DNA of 64,000 nucleotides. Origin: Patiria miniata (Eukaryota; Echinodermata; Asteroidea; Valvatida; Asterinidae). The position numbers and the translations under genes are program-made. Location: NCBI RefSeq assembly GCF_015706575.1, contig NW_024037065.1, forward strand, positions 2,914,001-2,978,000, read 5' to 3'. Positions 34,480-46,107 of the stretch are shown piece by piece. Positions within the stretch are counted from its first letter, which is position 1; every line of letters begins with the position of its first letter. Under the pieces are notes generated by a model. That model was not told the DNA's origin. It saw only the letters and a list, made by a program, of their open reading frames with translations, and did no database searches.

Positions 34480-35199
34480 CGTTGGGCGCTATAATCCTCG
34501 AACAATAACCACTAATCCGTTGATAGCCGCTATTGTTGTGACCCAGAGGGCCACTCCAGCAGTCAACCGAGCGTCACGCTTGAGTAACCGGGCGGGTACA
34601 GTGTTCGAAGCGGGCGGCAGCTTACTGGGCGGGCCGAGCTCGCCCGGTTCTCGAACGGTCCCATTCCGGATCTCATTCCTTAGCAAATACAGAAAACCCA
34701 TTGTACTGAGTCAAGAAATCCAACCTCATTACTAAATCACATCTGGCGCCTTTAGAAACGCGTACAGTGTGATAGGGCCTGCTGAGCCCATGGGACAGCG
34801 CAATCAAGCGCCGCAAAAATGCTCGGCCAGGGGAAATCGCCCTGCAGAGGAAATTGAGTGAGCCAACTAACGACTGGATATCTTGAAGTCATATCTTGCG
34901 TTTACCTAAAAATGCTCGAAAATGTTCGGAAGTAGCCTGTACCTTGTCTGGAGGGATACGGGGGAACACTTAACTCCCCGCAAACTAACTTGAAAGTGCT
35001 CAACAGCTGCTCACAATCCTGAACACAGGAGCCAACAAATAAAAAAAACCATCCAAATAATGAGTAACGTTCGCAGAACAAGCCAGCGATTTAACTTGAA
35101 ATTCCAAGAACGTGCTAAACTTCTCAAACAAAGCACAGGAAATGCTGCACCCCATGGGCAAGCATTGATCATAGTAAAACATGTCCTCAAATGTGAAAC
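34480..35199 (-). pseudogene. DIRS-like reverse transcriptase fragment
   Basis: The minus strand encodes GFTFEDMFYYDQCLPMGCSI followed by SCALFEKFSTFLEF and THYLDGFFYL. This matches the palm of tyrosine-recombinase (DIRS/Ngaro) reverse transcriptases, although the usual YLDD is YLDG here. Further left, with shifts and stops, are remnants such as SLNFL-like and GRAFL-like sequence and MRLDFLTQYNG. The fragment stops abruptly at 35199, where the gypsy LTR begins. The missing upstream part appears on the far side of that gypsy, at 43054. Confidence 0.6.
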
Positions 35200-35784
35200 C
35201 CAAATGGGACAAGGAAATAATGATGATGTGACCTCCTTTAATTATCACTCAATTACGTACTGCTGCTTGAACCTCCCAGTTATCGATTAAGTTGTATTCT
35301 CAATAATTAATTGATTACAAGCAAATAAATAAATCAATGAGTGCCTCTGATCCGCCAGCGCTAGCGGTGCCGCCTCCCAGCGATTGACGCGCCTCCTAGT
35401 TTGGATCCTCCCGTTGTAGCCTCTCGAGGCTACGAGTGCCTCCCTCTAGGGTTTCCAAAGGAAAGTTAACTCCCTTCCCCTAGTACACGGACCAGAAACA
35501 AATCCCTAGTTTCCTTATCGGCATCCCACCGCAGTCCCACTCAGGTATTCCTAACAGTGGCTCACGCTCGAATCGAGGTAGCGCACACTGTAGCCTCCAA
35601 TACCTGAGCTCAGCACTCCACACGTCCGTTTCCGACGATGTCTGAACACGCACTGCCGCTCGCGCGCCGATTGTGTGCAACTAGCGCAGTAGCGCTCTAG
35701 CGCCCTCTGTAGTTAGACTCTGATTTCTTGCTCGCGTTTGCTCGCGCTTGCATCGCATAGCAAATCTCGCTCATTTGCAATACA
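35200..35784 (-). repeat. 3' LTR of the nested gypsy, truncated
   Basis: It matches 42478-43053 with scattered differences. It ends GCAATACA next to a polypurine tract and stops at its left edge before the TGTAGCAG end is reached. Confidence 0.85.
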
Positions 35785-35800
35785 AATCCTCCTTTTTGCT
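35785..35800 (-). promoter_or_regulatory. Polypurine tract
   Basis: The minus strand reads AGCAAAAAGGAGGATT directly before the LTR. Such tracts prime plus-strand DNA synthesis. Confidence 0.65.
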
Positions 35801-36235
35801 TTGACCGTCCCGGTCAAAAAGCTAAATAACAAATTAAGCAAATGAGAAAATTACTTTATCTGGTGAGGTTCAAGGTATACATACTGGCGCATCAACTAAT
35901 ATAAGCGCCTCCAAATTTAAGACATCGAGTGTACAACACCTCAAGCGCCTATAAACCGGACGCCGCCACATTTATTTAATCAAAATAAGGTGAAGTCCCT
36001 TAATGAAAACTTAACAAACCTTTAGATAAATACAAAACGTAACAACTTTTAGATAAATACAAAATGTAAAAGTTTTTAGATAAATACGATAAATACAAAA
36101 CGTAACAAACCTTTAGATAAATGCAAAATTTTTAGAAACTTTTGATGAATAGAAACTTTATAAAACGCTAGATATTAAACTTTTAAGCAACTGATTAACT
36201 CAAAGTAGAAACTCTAGAAGGTGCCGCTCTGGAAG

Positions 36236-36945
36236 TCATGCTCGAATTCCACGTGGTATACTCGATGCTGTAGCCCCGTTGACCTTCATCATGGCCAACA
36301 TTCCGCGTGGCTTCCCGCCTCCAGCTCGTACGAATGGCCGTGGCGCCTCCTTAGCCTCCCAAAAGACCGACATTGGAGACAGTGACAACGAGATCTCTGC
36401 TGGCATCTGCGCTGGAGCACGAACGGATAGATCCAGTGGAGCATTACCCTCAGCTTGGCTAGTGGAGGACACTGTCCCTGACGGGGCCTGGCGATGCTTA
36501 GCTTTTCCCCTGTCAACGGACGGCGTTTCCTTTGCCGTCTCCTCCTTCTTCTCGCGAGGTCGGCTGCTGCTCCCTGCACTCCTGCTCCGAGAGCGCTTTC
36601 TTCGCTCCCCCTAGAGCATCTCCCACGCCTCACTCCAGGACGCACAATCTCCTAGATCCCTTCGGGATAGCTGTGGTCTCAGCGTCTTCCTCGGCTGCGC
36701 CATTCGTTCCGCCTCTGTCTCAAGCGCAATCCCATCCACCTCATCCAGATGCTCAGGGTGTTCCTTGCTGTAGTGGCGTCTAAGATTGTCCTTCCTGTTG
36801 GATCGGACTGAACAACGGCGGCACCAGGCAAACAGGGATTTCGCCGCATGCTCTGTGCGAACGTGGCGAGCTAGACTTGGCCTCTGTTAGTAAGTGCGGT
36901 CACACTGTTTGCACCTAAACTCCTGCGGTGGCTCTTGTCCGTCCA
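36236..36945 (-). pseudogene. Accessory frame with two C2H2 fingers and basic/PLDLS segments
   Basis: Near 36930-36840 the minus strand encodes FRCKQCDRTY, a stop, then SLARHVRTEH, and next CRRCSVRSNRKDNLRRHYSK with EHP. These are two C2H2 fingers aligned with those at 29885-30193 (the second shares RKDNLRRHY/RRDNLRRHY). Downstream, one frame has an arginine block (RRRRRRQRKRRP) and another contains APLDLSVR near 36421-36450. PLDLS matches the CtBP co-repressor binding motif, although a frameshift would be needed to join it to the fingers. The frame lies after integrase in the same direction. Its job is unknown; a nuclear DNA-binding or transcription-related role is inference. Confidence 0.5.
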
Positions 36946-37307
36946 ATTTTTTTGTCTCTGAGTTCCAAAAGAAAGAAAAGAACAAAACATCAAATTAATT
37001 ATTTGATAACTATAAATTGAGGACACACGGACAACACACATTGTCCCCGTAGAGGTTTATCTATAGCGAGAGGGCAGTCGCCTCTGCCTCGGCGGATTCC
37101 TCCTCACTGGCTCATGATTGGTCTGGGTTCCCCAGCCAACATCCTCATCGAGCTCCAAGACTTCGGTGTCGTCATCTTGTTGCAGTTGCTTGAGCAGTTC
37201 CTTACCCAGCACGTCTCGGAGGACACATCTGGTTCAGGCTCTATAACACCGGCGGGTGGAATCTCTGATTCAGACTGAGCTGGTTGGTCCTGGTAACGCC
37301 TCCCAGG

Positions 37308-38304
37308 TCAGGGTACTAGTTGTGGTGGCGGCACCTCCCACGCCTCCAATGCCTTACCCTGATACTCCTTCAGTCGGTCTGAATGCACTACATGCATTCG
37401 CCCCCGTGGTTTCCTCTGTATCCTAAACGTCACATCCGAAACTTTCTTGATCACTAGGAAAAGCCCTTTCCACTGGCTCACCATCTTGGGCGATACCCCC
37501 TTCTTCTTGGAGGGGTCGTACAGCCAGACAAATGTTCCCTCCTTGTGCCTTGCATCCTCTGCTCGTCTATCATACGTGCGCTTTTGATGCCTCGCACTCA
37601 ACCTGAGTTCTTGCCTGGCTCTGTCATGAGCCATTTGCATGCGATGCCTCAATTCCTCTCCAAAGTCTGTGTTAGGTTCATCTCCCCTCAAAGGTGGTGT
37701 CTCCGTCGTCAAGTCTATCGGCAACGCAACCTCCCATAAGCATATTCGGGGTCTCTCCCGTGGACCCCTGAGGAACTGACCTAAAGGCAAATGTAGCAAA
37801 TGGCAACTGTTCGTCCCAGTCCCTCTAGCCACGGCTCGTATCAAGCATCATTTACACTGTGGTTATCAGTGTACGGTTACATCTCTCGATTAACCCATCG
37901 GATTTGGGGTTATACGCCACTGTCCGGGTCTTTCTTATCCCAAGGATCTTGGACATTTCCGAAAAGATAGCAGACTCAAAGTTACGCCTCTGGTCGGAGT
38001 GTAACTCCCGAGGTACCCCGTACCGGCATAAAAAGTTTGTCACAAAAGCTTTAGCCACGGTGGGAGCTTGGCCATCGGGGAGGGCATAGGCCAACATCCA
38101 TTTGGAGAAATAATCTCCAACGACGAGCACCCACTTGTTACCCTCTGTTGTCACTGGTAGCGGTCCAACAAGATCAAGGGCCACTCTTTCCATGGGAGCC
38201 CCAACCTGATATTGCCGTAGAGGCACCCTCCTCTTTTTGGGAGGCGACTTCCGTTTGGCACAAATGTCACACTTACGACAACAGGCTCTCACGTCTGCTG
38301 CCAT
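37308..38304 (-). pseudogene. Gypsy integrase
   Basis: The HHCC zinc domain is partly preserved (CRKCDICAKR). The DDE core follows: VALDLVGPL (first D), ELHSDQRRNF (second D), and NPKSDGLIERCNRTL (E). A stop near 37852 separates a C-terminal part with YDRRAEDARHKEGTFVWLYD and FRIQRKPRGRMHVVHSDRLK, the usual end of gypsy integrases. Upstream, a GGH-type motif near 38330 is followed by a stop. The enzyme would insert element cDNA into chromosomes if intact. Confidence 0.85.
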
Positions 38305-38689
38305 ACCACACCAGTAAAACCGGGTCTACAGCCTAGCTAGTGTACGGCTTACACCGAAATGGCCTCCGCTTTTTCCTCCATGTAATTCCTCTAGTATCTC
38401 TTCACGAAATGCGGAGGGTAGGATCACTTGCCATTTTATTTCCTGACCATCATTGGATTCCCAACGCCTACTCAATACCGAGTGACGCATCTTTGGTTTG
38501 TCCCGTTGTGACCAGTAGACCTTAGCTGTTCCTGCTCTTGAGGAAACCCTCGGTTCTCACTCCTTCGGTCGTATCCTTCTCGTCCAATACGGGGTTCTGA
38601 GGTTCCTCATCCGAACGTCCGCATTGTTTGCACAGCTGGCGGGAGAGAGCGTCGGCATTGCCGTGTCTCTTTCCAGGTCTGTGAACAAT

Positions 38690-41241
38690 CTAATAGTTAT
38701 ACTCCTCCAAGACCTCCAACCAGCGAGCTACTTGGCCCTCAGGATTCTTAAAGGTAACTAGCCAGCGGAGCGCCGCATGATCCGTCCGAATCAATATCCG
38801 CCGCCCATATAGGTACTGCTTGTAGTGTTTCAGGTACACAATGATCGCCAGCAGCTCTCTCCTAGTTACGCAATAGTTCCTCTCAGCTCTATTGAGCGTC
38901 CGGCTGCCGTACGCGATAACACGCTCGTGTCCTTCCTGTACTTGCAAAAGTACAGCTCCTATTCCGATGCCGCTCGCATCAGTGTCCAATACAAATTGCC
39001 CCTCTGGCTCTGGGTACGCCAGAATGGGTGCCTCCTGTAGGTGTTGTTTTAATGTCTCAAAGGCATTTTGGCAGTCATCACACAAGACGAATGACCGCGC
39101 CTTCTCCGTAAGCTTGTGCAGTGGACGGGCTATATCCGCGAATCCTTTGATGAACCTCCTATAGTATGAGGCAAACCCCAAAAAACTCCTCACACCCCTG
39201 ACATCCGTCGGAGTTTTCCATGATTTGACTGCCTCCACCTTCTCAGGGTCCGTGGATATCCCACTGGAGGAAACGACATGTCCCAGAAATTTTACTGAAG
39301 AGATGTAAAAGAAGAGATGGCATTTCTTTGGCTTTAGTTTGAGCCTCGCCGCACGGAATCTTTGCAGAAGCTCCCGCAACCGACTAATCTCCTCCTGTAC
39401 AGTTTTACCGTAGACAACTACATCGTCCAGATACACCAGTAATGTTTCCCACTGTAGGCCTGATACTACCCTTTCCATTGGCCTCTCAAATGTGGCAGGG
39501 GCATTGCACAGACCGAAGGGCATAACCCCCCTGCTGTACAATCCCCAGCGCTTAACGAAGGCAGACTTGCGTTTTGCGTCCTCATCTAGCTCCACCTGCC
39601 AGTACCCAGCGGCCAAATCAAGCGTGGAGAACCATCTGGCCCCAGCAAGTGCGTCCAACGTGTCATCGATCCTGGGTACTGGATAGGCATCTTTTAAGGT
39701 CTCGGCATTTAGCCTCATATAGTCCACGCAGGATCGTTGGGTACCGTCTTTCTTTCGCACTAAAACCACATTCGATGCCCAGGGGCTATCGGATGGCTGA
39801 ATGATGCCTCTTGCAAGCAAATCGCTTACTTGTTTGTCAATTTCTTTTTGATGGCAGGCCGGCTGACGCCTCGGCCTCTCCCTGACAGGGTGAACATTGC
39901 CTGTATCGATACTGTGTTTTACCAATCCTGTCCTCCCGATATCATCGTCACCTGTAGAAAATACTTCAGCATAATCGATAAGTAGCTGAGCAATGGCGGA
40001 ATGATGACTCGGCTTCATGTCCTTAGTCGCCCGAATAAACAAATCCTGTAGGTGGGCCGGAACATGAACTTCTTTCTGAGCGCCTCCATAAGTTTGGTGT
40101 GACTCCTCGATATCCTCATCGTCTACAGGTGTTAAATGACCCGCCGTCAACCCACATCGGAGGACACACTTCTGCCGTCCTGGGTTAGGTACCCTCAAGG
40201 CGACTGTGTCCTCTTCAGTGTTAACCAAAGTCCTTCTTAGTATTAGTCCCTTCTTCTCTAACTCTCCACCGCCCCTTACTGGCTCTACAATGCCCGCACT
40301 GTAAGCCTCCAAGGCTCTTCATTGAGTACCAACTCACGCCTCTTGAAATCCAACTTCCCTCCCGTCGGGAGCAAAAAGTCCATCCCAAGTGTTCCTTGAA
40401 TCCCTACTTTGGCGAACACTACTCGAACGGAATAAGTTGTCCTCCCAACCCATACTTCAACCTTCGCTACGCCTAGGGTTTCCAGAGGCTTCCCGTCTGC
40501 TTGGAGTACCCTCACACCCTGGTCCTCTAGCTTTGGTCCCCTCTCAGGTGGTATCATGTAGTAAATCTCGGCAGATATGATTGTGTCCGTAGTTCCGGTG
40601 TCAACCAGAATCCGAAATTTTAGTGATCGAACTTCTCTTTCAACAAATAATCCATCCTTGGCTGACACTAGAGGCGAGGAAACCCTCCTCTCTGTAGTTA
40701 CTATCGGAGTACCTAGTCCTGTTTTGTGGTTACTTGATGACCCTGTGGCACATCCAGCCCCTCCTTGGGTCCCGGCACAGGCTGTGACTCGTTTCCCTGC
40801 TGTATTTTGTTCCTTTTTGTTGGGCAGTCCCGTGCAAAGTGCCCTCGCCCTTTGCAGCTGAAACATGTGTCGTTCATTGTTGCTTGACGCTTTGGCCATG
40901 GATGGTAAATCCTCGTGTGAGGCTTCCTCTATGTTGATGTAGCCTCGGGCTGCGATGGTGGTCCTCTGGAGGACAGACGCCTCTGTGTCACGCACCTGCT
41001 CTTCCAAATCATTCATCCTGCACGCTTTCCTTTGGAACTCACTAAGACCTGACCTCCGCGCCTCCATTCGTTCAAAATTTTCTGTAGCCAAGGCTGTCCT
41101 AATTGCTTCCTCCAAAGTTGTCGGGTTGGCTCTGAAGATGCCTTCGCGAATCGGCTGGCTAGCAATCGCGTCGGAAAAGTGGCCTCTCGCGAGGCGGTCC
41201 TTACCAGTTTCTGAAAACTCGGGGTACGCCATTGCCGTCAA
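38690..41241 (-). pseudogene. Gypsy gag C-terminus, protease, reverse transcriptase and RNase H
   Basis: The right part holds a protease, LVDTGTTDTIISAEI (near 40580-40610) and GTLGMDFLLPTGGK. Reverse transcriptase has DYMRLNAETLKDAYPVPRID, LDLAAGYWQVELD, MPFGLCNAPATF and LLVYLDDVVVYGK, all catalytic aspartates present. RNase H follows, with FVLDTDASGIGIGAVL and REL. The frame meets a stop at 38690 within a conserved Y-x-IVHRPG block. The gag zinc knuckle (CFSCKGRGHFARDC, near 40820-40865) lies in another frame from its surroundings, so a shift lies between capsid and knuckle. Confidence 0.85.
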
Positions 41242-41309
41242 TTCACTGATGGCCTGGCCCAGTTCCTGTAAGGTCTCCTTTGGACCTTATCGTCTACTTC
41301 TCAACTCCC

Positions 41310-42170
41310 TTAAGAAGTTCTCCGCCTTCTGCCCAGGCCCAAACCTGGCGTTAAGTAGGCCAAGCAACTCCTTATATGTCTTCCTTTACCATCATCCTTG
41401 CGATTAAGACGCACCTTAAGTGCTGGACCCTGGAGGCTTGCCGCAAGGAATGCCGATGCCTCCTCATCCGTCCATGCGTTTGCAATTTTGCATGCTTCAA
41501 AGTGCTCTACGTAATCCTTCCATGCATCCTTCCCTTTGTATCGGTCTGGTACAATCCGAGGCCGTGCAAGCCCTCTTGTGAATGTGTCCTCCACTGTTTG
41601 TTTTCCTTTTTGAGCTGTATCCTCAGTAGTCTCCTTTGATTGCACAGGAGGCTCCTTGATCTCCTGTTTGGTATGCTCTTTCATTTCCTTTGGAGCCGTT
41701 TCCTAGGCAGTTCCCTTCGGTTGCGCAGGAGGCTCCGTTGTCAAACGCTGGGCACCCTCTGCTAATACAGTAGATTGTGCCTGAGGCGTCCACGTCCTAT
41801 TCTTTTTCAGTATCTCTGTTGGAGGCGTCCAAGTGCCTCCCAAGGCACTCATTTCCTGAATTCCTAGGGACAAGTCCAGAGGCTCCAGGCACTCAGAACT
41901 TGCCCTGAGTTCACCTTTTGTGTGTTGTTGTCCATCGCCGGAGGGTAGCCTCCCTGGCGGTCCTCCTGTGTTCACTTTGGCTATTTTCTCTTGTAGCCTC
42001 GCGATCTCCACCTCCTGTTCAAGCACCTTAAGCTTCAGCTCAAGCTCTTCAATCCTCTGGAGTGATCGCTGTAATTCGTCCTCTTTTCCCTCCATCTCCA
42101 TCCGCAGGTAATGTACTTCGTCCTCATAGTCAGCAACATCATGACTTGAGGCTCCTGACGCCTATTTGGT
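41310..42170 (-). pseudogene. Gypsy gag N-terminal part
   Basis: An N-terminal predicted coiled coil (ELELKLKVLEQEVEIARLQE) is followed by SECLEPLDLSLGIQ, a proline-rich linker, and the capsid-like RPRIVPDRYKGKDAW plus DEEASAFLAASLQGPALKVR. Stops near 41703 and shifts near 41290-41320 break it. The segment aligns with the gag of the gypsy at 32274-33805 (VPDRFNGKTPW). Confidence 0.75.
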
Positions 42171-42264
42171 GTCCTCCTTGTCCATAATTGAGGTTACGTT
42201 TGTTGTCCCCAAATGTACTGATTTATAGTTGAATTTAGGTCCAATGTGAAGTCGAGTGCATTTA

Positions 42265-42281
42265 TCCCACTTCTGACACCA
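42265..42281 (-). promoter_or_regulatory. Primer-binding site, tRNA-Leu
   Basis: The minus strand reads TGGTGTCAGAAGTGGGA, an exact complement of the 3' end of animal tRNA-Leu including CCA. It starts two bases inside the LTR edge. Confidence 0.85.
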
Positions 42282-42283
42282 TT

Positions 42284-43053
42284 TGTAGCAGAATTACCAA
42301 ATTACCCCGGACGATTTGTTCCCCCCGGTGCTCACCCAGCAGGTGTAGTACCTCCTTCAAGAGACCTAAGACCGGTGGAGTAGGCCCGTTGGGCGGAAAT
42401 GTACCGCCTAATGCACAGGGCTAATAACTGGACCCTCAGCAAACCTCCTCGGGGACAGACATGACACAGGACAAGAGTAAATGGGACAAGGAAATAATGA
42501 TTATGTGACCTCCTTTACTTATCACTCAATTACGTACTGCTGCTTGAACCTCCCAGTTATCGATTAAGTTGTACCCTCAATAATTAACTGATTACAAGCA
42601 AATAAATACATCAACGAGTGCCTCTGATCCGCCTAGCGCTAGCGGTGCCGCCCCCAGCGATTGACGCGCCTCCTAGTTTGGATCCTCCCGTTGTAGCCTC
42701 TCGAGGCTACGAGTGCCTCCCCCTAGGGTTTCCAAAGGTAAGTTAACTCCCTTCCCCTAGTACACGGAACAGAAACTAATCCCTAGTTTCCTTATCGGCA
42801 TCCCACCGCAGTCCCACTCAAGTATTCCTAACAGTGGCCCACGCTCGAAACGAGGTAGCGCACACTGTAGCCTCCAATACCTGAGCTCAGCACTCCATAC
42901 GTCCGTTACCGACGATGTCTGAACACGCACTGCCGCTCGCGCGCCGATTGTGTGCAACTAGCGCAGTAGCGCCCTCTGTAGTTAGACTCTGATTTCTTGC
43001 TCGCGCTTGCTCGCGCTCGCATCGCATAGCAAATCTCGCTCATTTGCGTTACA
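42284..43053 (-). repeat. 5' LTR of the nested gypsy (770 bp)
   Basis: It is bounded by TGTAGCAG and GCGTTACA. Its right 575 bp match the 3' LTR at 35200-35784. The left 190 bp, absent from the other copy, contain the TTGGGCGGAAATGTACCGCC-like block shared with the other gypsy LTRs. Confidence 0.85.
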
Positions 43054-44040
43054 ATACTTTAGTAGCTCAGCAAAACGGCTTGTATGCTTGACGAGATAGA
43101 TTGCCGTGTAAGTGTAAAAGGCAGATTACCATGCTTCAAAACTCTCGATCTTTTTGCGATTTGGTCACTGGTTCTGGCCAAAACGGCAGAGGCAGATTCA
43201 TGATATAAGAGGCCCAAATCGACAAAACACCCCAGCAAAATCTTTTCTTTCAATGCCTGTGGAACATGAAACCCTAAGGGAGTGCTTACACTAGCATTAG
43301 CCAGGGGCTCAGGACGCGTGAGCATTTCCAAATCAGCGCCAAAATTAGGCATGCTAGTAACAGGGCTAACGTTAAAAACGTTGGGCTAAAATTGGGTCTG
43401 CGCATGGTACTCACCCCCCACCGAGACAATGGGAAATATCCCCGGTGCTGGGCCCACGGCTGATGCGTCATGTGTCGGCAGACACGGTGAAGCTCACGAG
43501 CCGGGAACGGCATTCAAGGAATTCGGTCGAAGTGATGAAGTCCCGGTCCAGAGTCGACGATGAAACCAACCCGGTGCCTGCACACTCCGATCCTGCTTCC
43601 AGTGGAACGCCAGGCCTACTTCCGGATCCTGCTTCCAGTGGAACGCCAGGCCTACTTCCGGATACAGTTATAATGTTCGGAGTCACTCCGTAAGCCTGGG
43701 AAGTGCCGTAGGCAGGCATCGTATTCATAACGGCAGCAGCCGGACAGCCAGGCACAGCACCGACAGTATACGAGGTACTAAACGGCACGACGACTGGCGC
43801 GGATTGAATGGATGCAGGCGTGTAGACGGCCGGGCTAGCGCTGACCCCGCTTGCCCACGGCGGCATGGCTGAAGAAAGAACCGCTCCAGCTCCGTTGTCT
43901 GCATAGGACATGTAGGACGCACCGACCATGCCTGACTCTCCCGCAAACGGAGCATTACTGTAGCCCGGTGAATGTCCCGCTGATTCAGCACGAGTGGATC
44001 TGGAGGAGGCGGAGGGCAGCCCCGAACTCACTGAGGCAAC
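43054..44040 (-). pseudogene. DIRS-like element, gag-side fragment
   Basis: The minus strand encodes a Ser/Ala/Pro/Gly-rich segment (43468-44031) with a duplicated SGSRPGVPLEAG unit from a direct DNA repeat of about 34 bp at 43587-43656. After a shift it reads FGADLEMLTRPEPL, GFHVPQALKEKI and LGCFVDLGLLYHES. The last part resembles the region upstream of the reverse transcriptase in DIRS-like elements. It is cut at 43054 by the gypsy LTR; the reverse transcriptase fragment continues at 35199 on the other side. Confidence 0.5.
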
Positions 44041-44099
44041 TTCAACGTTGGACGACTGCTGACGCCGACGCTGAGGCCGTTTGGCGGATGATTTTTTCT

Positions 44100-44800
44100 T
44101 TATTTTTCGGCGCTGGCTGAGTACCCGAGTCGGTCACAAAAACGCGCCGTTCGATGACGTTGCCGAGGCGTATTGACCCGATACGTAACCACTCTCTTAA
44201 TTGTTGAAAAGCTGACCCAATTTGTAAAAACCCTCCGCCTCCTCTGGATGACTGTGACAGAATGAGCAAAACCAGATAATCCCGCCGAAAAATAGCGTCT
44301 TGTAATTGGCCCTTGCACTTTCTCTTGTCTAATTTGCATTTGAGCGCGCTCAATTGTAAAAATAAACAGGTTCTAATTGGCTACAACTCTTTTTTGCCTA
44401 ATTTATGGGTCATGACACAAACCCGGTTGTTGTCCTGCATGCTCAGGGTCAAGGGTCAAATCGTTTAACTACCAGTGATAGCCGCGAATAACTACTGTAC
44501 ATGCACGCTGGCGGTAAGTGTTTGCTGGGTATAATTCCCTCTTATCTACTATGTGATAAAAGTTGTTAAAATTATAATCCAACAATGACAGTTTATAAAA
44601 CTTATGTCTTCTGTACCTTTTCTTGAGAAATATGGTAAAGTAGAGCCATTATAGAATTGTAATGAGATTATGCAGAACTGTACAAAGACATTGAACAAAA
44701 AAACCCAAATAAACAGTGCTTTTGCGCAGCATGACCACTCGGTTTTCTATTTCATACTAAAAACAAAATTAAAAAGCTCATCAATTATCAAGGCTTTTTT
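44100..44800. other. Non-coding DNA left of the SAMD3-like gene
   Basis: No gene was recognised. The last bases before 44810 form a pyrimidine-rich splice acceptor. Confidence 0.4.
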
Positions 44801-45189
44801 TCATATCAGGTCATGTGGAAGTACAGACTACAGTACAAGTTTGCAAACTCACGAAGGCGTGAGGACAGTAATGTCCCTGTTGTCCTCCATCGCAAGAGGA
44901 AGTCTGCAGACAACCAACCAACAGCGGTCCAGTCTACCAAGAAAACGCCACCACAGTGGGGCATTGCTAACTACCAGCCAGCCAGGCCATCCTTAGAAGA
45001 TGATGCATCCATTGCAGCTCGTATCAAGTGGATGAAACAGGAGACGTCCAAACGCAAGCCTGATTGTGGCAGGATCAAGATTGCAATGAGCATGGCCCTT
45101 GCTGATCGGCGACGGCAAATAACAAAGGATGGTGCCTCAATCAAGACAATTCAGAAAACCTTGCTTTTTGATGAAGAAGAGGTTGGTGG

Positions 45190-46100
45190 AATTTTCATTT
45201 TGTAAATTTGACGGTCATGCCCACTTTGCTGTGGTATTGCCCAAGTATATCTTAGAGCCTTTACACTAGCACAATCTCTGAGTTGACACAGATTTTGAAC
45301 ACAAGTGCCATGTTAACACTGACATTTTTGAAACTACTAATAACCCTTCGTCAACCTGGAGATTAGTTCCACTATGAGTTGAATTCAACCCTGCTCTTTA
45401 CCAGAGTAGAGATGTATTTTGCCTGGGCTGAAAACGGTAGTGTGAAATGAGCATGGGTAAAATCAGCCTCAGATTGGGCTTTTTTTGGATTTTTCTACTT
45501 TGAGGTTACAAAAGTTATGCAAAAGCATGCTTTATACACCAATGTAAATAATCATTTGAATGAAATAAAGATAATGATTGAAATTGCATGTCGTCTGGTA
45601 TGACCTCAATGTATAATGCACGTGTTCATGTTCTTTGACAGTTTTCTCCAACCCCTTGTCCCACAGATCCCAATGTGCATTTGTATATCCATGACATTCC
45701 TGTCCAAGGCAGTACACTTGACTCTTGCAATCAGTGATATTGGCACCCGCATAAGACTTGTACAATGAAAAGTCTTACCTCCCTGGGTAAACACTATCTA
45801 TAAGTACTTGGCACTGTGATGGGTTTTGCTATGGCTACCTCGATGGCATGCCTCTTCATGTGTGACCAAAAAAAAACCCTGTCTGTTTGCCACATCACCT
45901 TGTCATCCCTGGATCTGAAGTCAAGAAACATCTGGACCACATTAATTTCTTCCACAGGACCATGACGTTTATATCAGAGTATGTCACAATTCACCATCTT
46001 ATTCGCTTTCTAAGACAGGTATAGCATTCAGCCTGGCACTGCGATTCAGAAGGATTTGTCCTAATGATTCTGATTTCTCTAATCATACACAGGTACTGAA
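45190..46100. other. Intron-like DNA
   Basis: This lies between the first SAMD3-like exon and the truncated gypsy. No further exon could be supported. Confidence 0.4.
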
Positions 46101-46107
46101 GAATTGC

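Larger units (their letters stand above)
35200..43053 (-). mobile_element. Ty3/gypsy retrotransposon, nearly full length, decayed
   Basis: The order on the minus strand is 5' LTR (42284-43053), tRNA-Leu primer site, gag with coiled coil and zinc knuckle, protease, reverse transcriptase, RNase H, integrase, a C2H2 accessory frame, polypurine tract, and 3' LTR (35200-35784). The two LTRs match closely over about 575 bp, so insertion was fairly recent, although coding parts already hold frameshifts and stops. The 3' LTR lacks the last 190 bp. It is inserted in a DIRS-like element, whose parts lie on both sides. Confidence 0.85.
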
